From assembly GCA_039519185.1 (NCBI GenBank), contig CM076851.1, forward strand, positions 32,471,799 to 32,535,798: a stretch of 64,000 nt of DNA, in the 5' to 3' direction. Positions 26,165 through 37,554 of the stretch are shown piece by piece. The notes beneath the pieces were generated by a model. That model searched no databases. It saw only the letters and a program-made list of their open reading frames with translations, and was not told the DNA's origin. The stretch is from Astragalus membranaceus. Its lineage: Eukaryota; Streptophyta; Magnoliopsida; Fabales; Fabaceae. The position numbers and the translations under genes are program-made. The number at the start of each line of letters is the position of its first letter. The stretch's first letter is position 1.

Positions 26165-28604
26165 TGTAACATCCCGAAATAATTAGTTTAATTATTTCGA
26201 CGCTTGACTCAATTAATTTAATTTAGTGCTAATTAATAATTTTATTAATTAAGTGTTAGATTAATTATTAATTGGTGTAAGGTTTTTAAATGAGTAATTG
26301 ATAGAAATGAGTATTTTTGGGCTATTAGAGCTAAATGAGGGCATAGAGGTAAATTTCCCCCACACCCTGGCTTTAACTTATATTATAAATATAAGAAAAG
26401 AAAAGAAAGAAAGAGAGAACCGTGAGATAAGGAAAGAAAAGAAGAAGAAATGGAGAGTGAGAAGAAAGTGGGTCATGAAGGAAGAGGAGGAGCAAGGAAA
26501 AGATAGGCTCATGAAATCATCGTCCATCCTACACGAAAGTTGATCACCATTTTATCCTCTTCAATTTGGTACCAAAATCATCACTTACAACTCACTCACT
26601 CTCATCTTGCCATTTTCGAACTTGATGCATAAAAGAGGAGGTTTGAAGTGTTGTCACTCCATTCATGAATCTTGGAGTTGTAGAAGTTTAGGGAGGAGTT
26701 TAATTACTGGTTTGTGGTGAAGGAATCAAGCTTAGGAGAGTTAGGGTTAGTGAACCAAAATTTGGGGTTTATGGATGAATAGTGATTGGAGCTTGAAGAT
26801 GATGAATAGGGCTTCAAAGATGTCTCATGTGGAACGGAAAGCTTTGGAAGCGGATTTGGGCGTCGTCGGAACGTGGAGTTGATTCGGGGAACGTTCGTGT
26901 GATGTTAGAAATGCAATTTTGAGGAAAGTCTCCGTGTTTCGTGATTTTCATCACGATTGGTGAGTTTTACTCACGTTTAGGTTTATTTCGTTTTGTAAAC
27001 GAATTTCGTGTTGATTGGTTTCGAAAGATTTTGAGTTGAAAACCGTTATTTTGAAATATATCGTGTTTTGATAAAATTTGTATATATTGAGTTTTTGATT
27101 GATTTGATTGATTGTTTGATGTTGATTGGATGTGTTTTGAGGTGGTTTTGGACTGTTTTTAAGTTACAAAGCTCATGGAATGTCTCGGCGCCATTTAGAA
27201 AGTGAAACGACACAAAACGAGTTTTAAAAAGCTGTTTTTCTACATTTCCAGGACCCATCGCGTCGCGACCATCCTCCATCGTGTCGCGACCCTTAACGAA
27301 TTTCACAGGGCAAAGTTTCTTACCCTTTTCGCGTCGCGACAGAGCCTGTTCGCGTCGCGACAGAGCCTGTTCGCGTCGCGACCCTGTGCAGTAGTTTTTC
27401 AGCAACGATACGCTGACTTTGTTTTCGCAATAACTTTTGATTCGGAAACCCGATTGAGGTGTTCTCAGGTGCGTTTGAAAGCTTATTCAAAGACCTAACT
27501 AAATATACGATTTAAATTGTATAATGGACTGTTTTTGAAGTTATAAATTGTTTCGAAAAGCCGTGAAATAGTATACGGGAGCGAACGTGTATTATGTTTA
27601 TTATATGGAACTAAATGTTCAATTAACGGTCTAATATACATGAACTAAATGTTCAATTGAAAGTAGATATATATACTATATCGAGTTGGGTGACGACCCA
27701 TGATGTTAACATACTAGGCGGGGCAGTCATGATCCCTTATCCTAGGCCCGTATACCATTAGGGAAAGTACTATTGGTAATGGGGTTCACTGGGTTTCAGC
27801 GTTTGCGCAGGCGGTGTTATGTTAAAAAGTTGTTGTGCGATACACCGGGGTTAGCGTTCGCGCAATCGGTGTCGTACTGAGTCATAACATGTACACTGAG
27901 GTTTAGCGTTCGCGCAGGCAATGTCATGTTAAAAGTTTGTTGTGCGATATACCGGGGTTAGCGTTCGCGCAGTCGGTGTCGTACTGGATTATAACACGTT
28001 CACCGGGGTTTAGGGTTCGCGCAGGCGGTGTCGTGTTGATTGATAATGCACGTGGTTATGAATTGAACCACGAATGAAAGAAAGTTCTATAATACGGTTC
28101 ACCGGGGTTAGCGTTCGCGCAGTCGGTGTCATGTTAAGTTAAATAGAATTCTTAATTGGACCGAGAGCGTAGATAGGGGTCTCGGTAGAACTCACTGAGA
28201 TTGTATCTCATTGTTTATATGTTGTTGTTTTACAGAGAAACTGGGAAAGTGGAGATCCAAGAGGCACGAGTAGGTTGTACTCGGATGGTTGCTGAAGACT
28301 TAGCTTTTATGCTTAAGTTTATGTTTTCCCTTGTTAGCTTTGTATCATAACATTATGTTTGTATCGGATGTAAACATTGTGAATTTGTGTTTGCGCTTTC
28401 TTGAATGATATTGAACACTATATCTTGCTGATATTGATGGTTAGGGAATCGTTATGGTCTTATTTATGATTAAGACTGTTTTGTTGATTATTCAGCGAAA
28501 ATTTTATAGTGGTGTTCAGTATCTAGACAGGAAATAATATCTCTGATGTATTAGGGATGGTGCACTTAGGCATTTCTACTCGTTAGAAATACCGGGGTGT
28601 TACA
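26165..28604 (+). mobile_element. Solo LTR nested in the antisense LTR (unit 1 only)
   Basis: Starts TGTAACATCCCG, ends ATACCGGGGTGTTACA, and is flanked by GACAA on both sides (26160-26164, 28605-28609). Unit 2 has the unoccupied site, gaatttgacaacacc, near 61645. A TATA-like TATAAATATAAG lies near 26390. GC-rich repeats of TCGCGTCGCGAC type lie at 27254-27385, and a repeated line of GTTCGCGCAGTCGGTGTC type at 27800-28130. There are no internal genes, so one LTR was left after recombination between a pair. Confidence 0.93.
26960..28235 (+). other. Candidate LTR-borne intron (B1 solo LTR)
   Basis: The donor GTGAGT is the left arm of the hairpin GTGAGTTTTACTCAC (26960-26974). The acceptor is a T-rich tract ending TTTTACAG (28235), preceded by the hairpin TGAGATTGTATCTCA (28196-28210). 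The same pairing occurs in other LTRs of the window with sequence-changed but still paired arms. Splicing is an inference. Confidence 0.4.
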
Positions 28605-29277
28605 GACAACACCAAAAACAGCTCCTATGACCTCAACTTTCGAACCAGCCCTCAAAGTGCGTATGTCAACCTTCCAAATCAAAATGTGGGTTGAAATCTA
28701 CAAGAATCCAGCTCCAATTGACACATGCAACCTAAAATTCCAGAATTTCAACTATCCCCAAACTTGAGTGTTTTTCACTTTCGAAAAGGGTGGAAGAATG
28801 GGGAAGAAGAAGATGAAATGGTGGAGTTGCTTGAGTTCTCAACTTTCAGAAGTGAGGGTGGTAAAGGTTTGTTCATATGGTGATCTGAAATGCGAGTGAG
28901 GGTTTGGACTCTCTCTCTTTTCTCTCTTCTTTCTCTCCCTTTTAAACTCTCTCTCTTTCCTTGCTTTCTTTTTTTTTTTTGAAAATGATGAGTGAGGGAG
29001 TGTGTGGTGTGTGTAGTTGTTGTTGGGACCAGCTGATGTTGTGAGTGGATTTTAGTGAGTGTTGTGTGGGTGAAATACCTATTTTACCCCTAAACTCTCT
29101 TCAATTCTCTACTAACCCCAAACCACTCAACTAATACATTTAACAATCAACACACACTTCACAAAATTTCCATAGCAATTAAATCATTTTCATAAAATTA
29201 CCAATCAACAAGCACTCAAGAATAATTAAATTGTTCAAACATCAAAGTAATTAAAATAATTACTTTGGGATGTTACA

Positions 29278-30147
29278 ATTAATTTCTTAAAATATGTTTT
29301 TTCTTTTTCATTTTTCATATTTAATTAACATTTGTACTATTTATTTTCTTATACAATTGAAAATGTAAAAATATTTTTTTTAACTTTTTTATTAATGAAC
29401 CGAAATCTCTAGAACGATAACAATAAAATTTATATTCATGTCCAAAATGACAATTCAATAACAAATTAATTTTAATATTCATGAAAGAACATTTTTCAAA
29501 AAATATATTGCAATCGTAACTTCATTGAAACAAAATTAACGTCTCATTATTTAATATAATAAAAATTGATATAAATCAAAAACGGAATTATATTAGCAAT
29601 ATACAAAAATAGAAAAACCCCTAAGCAATACAAAAATAAAAAAATTAATTATATAAGAGAAATTTGAAAGGTATGTCAACATATTCTCCTAAAGAATTAT
29701 GATTATGTATTGAAGGTGGGTCCTTTTTTGATAAAAAATGGCTCTTTTATTAATGTATTTGAATGAGGTACATTTTAAAATACTTTTTAAGCTATTATAT
29801 TTCTTAAAACATGTTTTTTACTTTTTCACTTTTCGTATTTAGTTACCATGTGTATTTTTTACTAGTAGATTGAGATTATCATAAAGTTTATATTTAAATG
29901 TAAACTTTTACCATTTTACTGTTATTATTATTCTTTTTTGACGCATACTGTTATTATTATTGATTATTATGTTTGACTATATTTATATTTTTATTTTTGA
30001 ACAATCTTCTACTAATATGTAAAAAATAATTATTAACATCAACGATTAAACTTAAACCTTAAACCATTAAAATAAATGGTTTAATGGTGATGAGTTGAAA
30101 TAGTATAACAAAAATTTGAATGCATTATTTTATTTTTTACCTTATTA
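29278..30147. repeat. Continuation of the AT-rich tandem repeat (B1)
   Basis: Landmarks of the 550-bp repeat recur (attcatgtccaaaatgac near 29437), then sequence becomes unique AT-rich DNA with short TTATTATTA runs. No gene. Confidence 0.6.
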
Positions 30148-30300
30148 TTGATGCGTAATATCCATCGGTTGTGTCGGTGGTTAATCTATGTCGGAGAATC
30201 TAGCTAACCACGTGCATACCCGACTTCTCCGGACCGTGTGGTTCTTTCCTCCCAACAGAGTTTTTGCAGTGGGATCGAAGCCCAATTACCGCTCGTACCA
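30148..30300 (-). mobile_element. tRNA-derived SINE (B1, second copy), B-box deleted
   Basis: Matches the SINE at 63215-63404 but lacks about 32 bp that include the B-box-like GTGTTCGAATATCG, between gagtttttg and cagtggg. The antisense LTR inserted at its end. Confidence 0.6.
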
Positions 30301-30732
30301 TGTAACATCCTAGATATTAGCCGACAATAAAATCTGGGAAGTTACCTTTTAGATCATTCAGAGTACGCATTTCTAAATTGGATTAACAAGCAACCTAGAC
30401 TCGGAATGATGGATTTTTACTCATAATGAAAACTTGGTTTAAACATAAGTCAACCATTTGTCCCAGAATTACCTATCGGAGTCGACACATAACTTAATCC
30501 AAATTACAAATACATAAGTACTTAAACTTAATACAACCAAGTTCTTGTCTTAAACAAAGACAATTACAAAATGTTACTACACCTAGACACTGGCACAATA
30601 TATGTGCCAATTCAAAAACTTGCAATCAACTGCTAAACTGATTCCTTCACTGAGCCTTACTTTCATTCTTTTACCTACTTATCTGAAAAACAACAAATAT
30701 GAGGAGTGAGATTACATAATCTCAGTGAGTCA
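30301..30732 (-). mobile_element. Antisense LTR end, interrupted (B1)
   Basis: Starts TGTAACATCCTAG, the 3' end of an LTR in reverse. On the minus strand it carries the family hairpin TGAGATTATGTAATCTCA and a TTTTTCAG acceptor-like tract. It is cut at 30733 by a forward LTR. The uninterrupted version starts at 63405 in unit 2. Confidence 0.75.
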
Positions 30733-32874
30733 TGTAACATCCCTAATTTTTAAAGACTCGTACTATGATGCCTAAGACCGAGTAATTATTTGTGGGAATA
30801 ATTGGTCGTGTCTCGGGGAAGAATAGTCGAGGAAATTGTCAAATAAATCACATTCTCTAATTAATTATGGCTTAGCCATGAATTAATGGAGAGTTTTAGT
30901 TGAAGGGTAAAATAGTCATTTCACCAAATATCGTTGGATCAATCCAGTAAGAGGTCGTGGCTATATTTGTTAGTCAACCCAAGTGTTTTAACTAATCAAA
31001 TGGCTAATGTTGGGAGAATGTTCATTATTGATTGAAATTTAAGTTAGAGTGAGAATTAGTGAGCAAGGGGTAGTATGGTCTTTTTACCTCACTTCTTTTT
31101 ACTTCAGCCCTCTTATATTCTGAACCCTCATCCTCACACCCCCCACACTTATCACTTTTCCTAAACTGAAACAGAAAATGGAGGGGAGAGAGGAGAGGGG
31201 AGCCGTGAGGGAGAGGGGAGGAAGAAGGAGAGAGAGAGAGCTTCCTCCATTCTAGATGCATGTCCTTCTCCTTTGCACCAACCTCTACCATTTTATATTC
31301 TCTTCACAATGGTGCATCTTCCAGCAACTGATCCACCCCCCAACTCTGTTCCTCCCTGGTTAAGCTCAAAGCTCCTTGTGGCCATTAATGGTGTTTTGAA
31401 CACCTACCTACCTTGCATGTGCAAATCAAGTCTAGGTGGAGGTAGAATTGAGACTACATGGTAAAATGGAGTTGCATGTCCAAACTAAAGCCCAGATAGG
31501 TTAGAGCTGAAGCTACATCTTTGATTGAAGTGAGTTAGAGGGCAGATTCGTGGAGACAAAAAGGATTTGAAGAAGGAAGCATGTTGCTGGGAAAATTCTG
31601 GGCAAAACCCGTATGGCATACCTTCATTGTTTTCATCGTATCTCACAGTACACTACTCCGATGATTGTGATTCTTGTCCCTCTGGAAACTAGACAAAAAG
31701 CGCTTCATTTTGGGCACAAGAACCGTATGATTTCATGGATAAATGAAGGAGATATCATGTCCCCAAGTTACGGATTCAGAGTCAAGCACTATCCTGGACC
31801 AGTCACATTGTCTTTGTGATATCTCCCAAACCACTGGATGCGTGCGTGTGAATCCTTGACCATTTGAAATTAGACAAAATCCTCTTCAGAATGGGCACTG
31901 ATTTGAAGGAGTTTGGTTGCGAATTGACATAGTTATGGTTGTTACAAAAGTGTGCATTGGTTCTGGAAAACAGAAAAGAAGAAGCTGGAAATGTGATTCG
32001 TCGGATTTGGGATTCGAGTTGTCAAGTCGCGCAAGACGTCAATTCTATCCACCGGAAATGAAGTCAGTATCAAGAGGGGTATTGGTTGCGGAATTCAGTT
32101 GCGGAGGCATTCGGAGCAGGTACGTGACTACGACGATTGTTCGAGTGGTTACGGTCCGGTCGTCCGTGCTCCAGCGTGATTTCTCGCGAGATCGTCAACC
32201 GGGTGAGTTCTACTCACGGATAGGGATATTTTTCGTGTCTTGAAAATATATCGGTTTGAGTCATAAGGCAATTATCAGTTTTCGAAAGATTTTGGAACCG
32301 AAAAACCGTTTTTGAACAATATCGCGTTTTTACGGTTTTTATTGAATTGTTGAACAATTTATGAAATTGTGAATTTAAGCGCTTTCACTGGAATATGGTC
32401 TGGAATGTTGTTTATTAAATCTTCTTTCAGGTTGGATTACGATTGGAATTTGATTTGGGCGAGAAATGGAAAGCGGAATGAGAAACTAGAATTCAGTAAC
32501 AGAACAGGCCGCACGGGTCGTGCGCCCCTGGGCACGGGACCGTGCGCCCCTCTTCGGGTTGGCTGTGTGATTTTGGTAAATCACGCACGGGTCGTGCGCC
32601 CCTGGGCACGGACCGTGCGTGAGCTGCTGTTACCGGACTCCGATTTCTCATTTCGTCGCTCCTTTCGATCCCGAATCACTTCTAATTTTCTCCCCAACCC
32701 ACTTTAAGGATATTGCCTTACTGACAACCGTATTTTGAACTTATTCCACTCATGATTTTGAAAAAGAGTTTCAAAAGCATATTTGATTGAAAAACCGAAA
32801 CCCTAGTATACGTGTGGGTACACCGTCTGATGGACTGACTGAATATATATGTTTGTATATATTAATTGAATTTG

Positions 32875-33130
32875 ATTATAATGCCGGATGTTTATAAATT
32901 CATCAAAACGGGTTATAAGTCAATAATACGTTACAATATGATTACGATGCCGGATGTTTATAAATTCATCAAAACGGGTTATAAGTCAATAATACGTTAC
33001 AATATGATTATGATGCCGGATGTTTATAAATTCATCAAAACGGGTTATAAGTCAATAATACGTTACAATATGATTATAATGCCGGATGTTTATAAATTCA
33101 TCAAAACGGGTTATAGATCGATAAGATATA
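32875..33130 (+). repeat. 66-bp tandem repeat, four copies, in the LTR
   Basis: ATGCCGGATG recurs at 32881, 32947, 33013 and 33079, an exact 66-bp period with almost no divergence. As 66 is divisible by three, the array reads as a 22-residue repeat (MPDVYKFIKTGYKS core), but it lies inside LTR sequence and other LTR copies lack it, so coding is unlikely. Confidence 0.95.
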
Positions 33131-33359
33131 ACTTATCTAAAAAGACTATGTGACTGATCCTTTGGTGATCGAAAAGATATATATTATCTAACTCTCGAGA
33201 ATTTGATGCGTATTGTCATATGTATCGCGTTGGGTGACGACCCGACAAGTAGCATACTAGAAAGGGAAGTCATGAGCCCTCACCCTAGGCCCTGAATGTG
33301 TTTTGGCGTGGTCAATTCACGGGTTACCGGGATTAGCAGGCGTTGTGCAGCCGGTTTGT

Positions 33360-33545
33360 GCTAAAGTTAAACACGAATTTGTCGGGATTAGCAGTCGTTG
33401 TGCAGTCGGCAATTCGATTAAAAGTTTAAGAACACGAATTTGCCGGGATTAGCAGTCGTTGTGCAGTCGGCAATTCGATTAAAAGTTTAAGAACACGAAT
33501 CGCCGGGATTAGCAGTCGTTGTGCAGTCGGCAATTCGATTAATAA
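33360..33545 (+). repeat. About 60-bp tandem repeat in the LTR (GGGATTAGCAGTCGTTGTGC)
   Basis: The line cgggattagcagtcgttgtg recurs at about 60-bp spacing at least three times, with a fourth diverged copy at 33328. Related repeats occupy the same place in the B1 (27800-28130) and B2 (59185-59365) solo LTRs with different sequence. Confidence 0.85.
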
Positions 33546-33940
33546 ATAAGACATTGTTATGTCAACTTTGGTTGTAACGGTTTAATAAATTGAACCGAGT
33601 GTCAGTGAGGGGGCACGGTAGGACTCACTGAGACAAGTTGTCTCACCCAATCCATATTTGTTGTTTTTACAGAGAACAGGATATAAGGACAGCAGGCGGC
33701 ACAGTTGGTTGTCGGGTTCGAGGAGAAGACGGAAGATTGATTCTTTTATAGTTGTCCATGTTCTTCTGTAGTTGTCTCTGTATTCGGTCGTATGACTCGA
33801 GCCTGTATTATGTTATATTTTTATAGTTTCCGCTGTTTCTTGTAAAGATGTATATCTAAACAGGAATTTTTATACTCTGATTTATACCAAATTGTATATT
33901 TAGGTATTTCTTTGTTAAAGAAATACCGGGGTGTCACATT

Positions 33941-33952
33941 TGGTATCAGAGC
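33941..33952 (+). other. Primer-binding site for initiator tRNA-Met
   Basis: TGGTATCAGAGC directly follows the LTR after a TT spacer. It is the standard plant LTR-retrotransposon site complementary to the 3' end of tRNA-Met-iCAT. Confidence 0.95.
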
Positions 33953-34740
33953 GGTTCGGCCTTGTCGGACGTAGTGACCTTCGGGTCGAGATCATAGGAT
34001 CGAGTCAGCTAGGGACTTAGACAATTATATGTCAGACCTTTTTAGTATATTATGTGACGTATTGAGTCAGGATCCACTCAATGTTTCATGTAAAGTACTG
34101 AAAATTATGACAGATAGTTGCCTCAGCCCCGAAAATGTCTGAGGCCCTACACCATAGGATTCTCAGCCTTCTCGTTTCATCAGAACGTGCAGCGGCAGCA
34201 GAGGGCTACATATTACATTTGGAAACAAGGATGGGCATCCGCAATGGTTCGAGGAAACTGTGGGCGGCTGTTCAGTAAATAAATCTGATGCGGCTAGTGA
34301 GCCGCGGCATGAAACGTCTTAGATCTTATCGAGAAGTACAAATCAAGCGAAGCCATTGTGCGACAGTAACGTCAGTGTACTGAAATATGTCAGATTAGTT
34401 AACACCCGAAACCCTGACCTTATTTTGTCAGCTTATCAGTTATAGAGATATCGTTTTCACCATAAATCTCACCTTCTGGAGTAAGTCAATCCCAGTTTAG
34501 GTATCAGTTGAGGAAGTCCCTCCAGAAAATTTCAAGAACAGATCCCGATTCTTCTTCTTCCGAGTCACAATGTGACGGATGATAAAGCTAGCTGAGTAAA
34601 GATACTCTGTTGCCAGTATCGACTAGCAGGGTCATAATGTGCCGATCAGGTTAAGTCCCGATCAGGAATTGTGAATCAAGTCCTTCAAAGCAAATCAGTA
34701 TGTGTAATCAGTAGAAGTAACCTTATTTCATATTTAAGAC
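33953..34740 (+). mobile_element. Decayed 5' internal region of the gypsy-type element
   Basis: Follows the primer-binding site. A short frame from about 34136 (MSEALHHRILSLLVSSERAA) ends after roughly 45 residues. No gag zinc knuckle, protease or polymerase motif is seen. The right limit is uncertain, because the copia-like element to the right has no visible 5' end. Confidence 0.5.
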
Positions 34741-36357
34741 CAAAGATGATTTATGGTAACAACTTTCTACTTTGGTGAAAGGTACACAATTACTCTAAAT
34801 AAATATACATGAAATGCTTGATGGTCTAAATTAATAACACATGTAAAGATGAATTTTAATTCAAGTTTATTCATGAAAGTAGTTTGTTTAAACTAAAGAA
34901 AAATAATTTGTTTTAGAAATAATTTTCATGAATGTGGAACTCTAAACCATGTGTGGAAAAATTGTGAAGACAAAGTTAATTATGTTTTAAAATTTTGTTT
35001 GATATATGATTACATGTTGTTTTATTTTAATCTATAAAATAGTTCATATGAATTATCATAAATATCAAATGGATGGTTTAATGATATTGATAATATGAAC
35101 GTAATTGTTAATTTCTTGCCTATATTGATATTGAAAATGATTTGGGTAAGTTTTAAAGTATTATAAGTTGACAAATATTCTTGGAGTAAAGTGATATAAA
35201 ATATTAATGATTTTGGTTCATTGTTTATTTTATATAGTGAGTATTATTTTGTTTTAGCATAAAACATGAATATACATGAAACTAGAATTTGACACTTAGA
35301 AGTTATGGTACATGTATTAGTTATGTGATAGCTAATATGGAAATGTTCTTTTTCATAAAACATAAATAAATTCTAAAGTGTTTGATTTAATTTTATATGG
35401 AGTATATGACTAACATGTTTGGACCCACCTTATGAAATTAAAGGTTGATTATGACAAATCTTTATGATCATGGTTGTTGTTGATTTATATATTTAATGCA
35501 TTGAATGTATGGTTTCTTCAATATATTCAAGTGGACGTAGAACTTCAAATTGAAGTGGTAATTAAATATTTAATAGCAAAGGAAGAATGACATAAAGTTT
35601 GTGTATATGACACAATGAATGACAAAAGTGTCATGGTGATAGTTAGCTTAGACTATCAAGAATATATAAAAGTCATAGCTATGTGATTGATTGAATATTC
35701 AAAGTTTATTAAAGTTGGAATAAAGTTTGCAATTCTTTGACGAAAGAGTTGACAATGATATGATGTTGAAGACATCATTGGGGATGTGATACAAGCCCCC
35801 ATATCTAATTGATCACCAATAGTGGAAACCCAACTCACACTTGAGCAACATCAAGTCTTGAGTTCAATGGATAAAGTACACTATAAGAGTGATTGAAGTA
35901 CTATACAATAGATACATCCCAAGGGGTAAAAGTACTTGGACCATAAGAATAAAAGTGGTAGGATGAGGTTTTCCTCTTAATGGACATATAGCATATGTTT
36001 GCTGAGATGCATAATTATGGGTGCATTTCTGATATAGTCTACCTATATGAGAATGAAGTGGGGCCGCTTCATAGAGTTCAAGGGCTTGACTATTAAATTC
36101 TCATGAAAAGGATATGAGACACAAGGCCTTAACAAATGTGTCAATTTTATAATTCGATCAATGGTACCGAGATTTCATGTGTGAGTTATGCACACTTGTT
36201 CTAATGAATAATTGGTTCAAAGCTTGTCTACCAATCTATTTAGGGACGAGTGAAGACTTAACTTACTAAGTAGTGGTTCAAATCGTAAGATACCATTATC
36301 TGAAACCATGATATTTCCGGAATATTGGATTTGGATATTTTGGAAATGGTGGGGGAT
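34741..36357 (+). mobile_element. Non-coding internal region of a copia-like element
   Basis: AT-rich sequence without an open frame of note, ending in the polypurine tract GGTGGGGGAT (36348-36357) immediately before an LTR start. No 5' LTR is visible, so the element is truncated at the left or was always gene-poor. The left border is a guess. Confidence 0.45.
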
Positions 36358-37157
36358 TGTTGGAGAAATTTCCAAAATATATATTTGGAAAGTTATTAGT
36401 GTTTAAATACAATTATTGATACAAAATATCATAGTTTACAAAGTGGCCCAGTGGTTGTGCGTTGTGGCACTAAGCGTGTGGTTGCGAGTTCGAATCTTGT
36501 TGGTACCATTTTGAACCTTTTTTATTCAATTATTGCTTTACGAAAAATCGAAATAGAGCATCAAAAAGTACCACAACGAGACTGCGCCCATCCAGGAACA
36601 GGCGCAATGCCTTGCCAATAGACCAACGCGATTGTTAGTGAAAAGCTATGAACGGTATTGGTATATAACCGTTTCTTTTTCCAAAAACTCTTTTCAAGGG
36701 TTGTTTTCTTTCACTAAAAGGCATGTAACTCTATAAATAGAGATATTCTGGAACCAGAAAAGACACACGAAGATTAATTTATCCTAAGTATAAATTCCAT
36801 CATTTTCTTATTCTAAATCATCTCTTTGCTTCTCTGGTGCACAAGAGTGAGTACAGAGACTTTATTCCGTAAAGCATTATTGATCGATACGCTTGGTGTG
36901 GGTGTGCAGACCATGTCAAGGAACTCCATTGTATTCTGAAGGGGATTCGCTGGTCATCCTATTGCATCCAATCTAGAGTGATTGGTGGGGGCGAATCGAA
37001 CCTAAAGTTTAGTGTCATACACGCTTTGGAGTCTTGTGCAATGATGAATTTACCTTCTCCTTGTTAATTATTTTACATTTCACTAACATTTATTTTTACT
37101 AATGATTTTCGATATGTTTGGTTGTTCTTTTTAGTTGCAGCATTATTCCCACCAACA
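36358..37157 (+). mobile_element. 3' LTR of the copia-like element
   Basis: 800 bp, TGTTGG at the start and CCAACA at the end, preceded by a polypurine tract. A good TATA box, TATAAATA (36732-36739), lies in the middle. The LTR ends about 15 bp before sequence shared with unit 1, so it sits on the junction between the two duplicated units. Confidence 0.8.
36437..36510 (+). other. tRNA-like (Pol III promoter-like) segment in the copia LTR
   Basis: TGGCCCAGTGG fits the A-box consensus and GAGTTCGAATCTTG, about 40 bp later, is close to the B-box. A T-rich run (ccttttttatt) follows at about 36515. No cloverleaf could be folded by eye, so it is more likely a SINE head or tRNA relic than a tRNA gene. 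Confidence 0.45.
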
Positions 37158-37287
37158 AATTGTTCTCACACCAAACACATCTTTCACTACAAACCTTGAA
37201 CAAATTTCTGTTCCTTCAAGTAGTAGTTCTTAAACAATCTCTCATCAACTCCCTTTTTACCAAAACCAAGAGTCTTCCACCTATTCA

Positions 37288-37554
37288 ATGGTTATAAGTC
37301 CAATGCAATATTATAATATGTTTGGAAGTGCGGGAAGTTGCAGTTCATCTTCTGATGGGAGTTGTTCTTTTGTCAAACAAGAAGAAATGATGGGGTTTCA
37401 GAATTTCATGAGCAACAGCAACAAGTTAATGGTTAGTCAAAGTATAAATGTGAACAACCAATGGGAAGGAGAAAAGAGTAATAATGGGTGTTTTACTCCA
37501 TTGGATTTTGATATTGAGTTGATTAAGCAACTCATTAGGAGCAGTAATTGTTGA
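37288..37554 (+). pseudogene. C-terminal fragment of a transcription-factor-like gene (unit 2)
   Basis: Same 88-residue frame as at 562-828 with one Val to Ile change. Upstream, this copy keeps agtagtagttct where unit 1 has a roughly 10-bp deletion, so the unit 2 version is closer to the original Ser-run coding sequence. No DNA-binding domain. Confidence 0.45.

Larger units (their letters stand above)
24833..29277 (-). mobile_element. Antisense solo LTR of the TGTAACATCC family (B1), with nested solo LTR
   Basis: Plus-strand ends are TGTAACACCTTCG and GGGATGTTACA; the 5-bp duplication ATTAA flanks it (24828-24832 and 29278-29282). Orientation follows from the family start, TGTAACATCCC, at the right end. 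Removing the solo LTR nested at 26165-28604 leaves about 2.0 kb. The AT-rich tandem repeat resumes at 29278. Unit 2 carries the same LTR at 60254-62331 with the same ATTAA copies. Confidence 0.9.
32203..33672 (+). other. Candidate LTR-borne intron (gypsy-type LTR)
   Basis: Donor hairpin GTGAGTTCTACTCAC at 32203-32217. Hairpin TGAGACAAGTTGTCTCA at 33629-33645, then a TTGTTTTTACAG acceptor ending at 33672. The arms of the second hairpin differ from those in the B1 and B2 solo LTRs yet still pair. Confidence 0.4.
30733..33938 (+). mobile_element. Complete 3.2-kb LTR of a Ty3/gypsy-type retrotransposon
   Basis: Starts TGTAACATCCC, ends ACCGGGGTGTCACA, and is followed after two bases by a tRNA-Met primer-binding site. 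It is therefore the 5' LTR of an element read to the right. It is inserted after gagtca, where unit 2 continues with tttcgcg, so it is specific to unit 1. GC-rich dyads (gcacgggtcgtgcgccc) lie at 32510-32620. Assignment to gypsy rests on end sequence and family style, since no polymerase gene is present here. Confidence 0.85.

Noticed and set aside
32369..32707. 112-residue frame in the LTR
   Set aside because: Spans the GC-rich dyads of LTR sequence; related LTRs do not keep the frame.
33360..33545. Regular short repeats that might suggest a CRISPR array
   Set aside because: The repeats are contiguous tandem units without unique spacers, inside a plant LTR.
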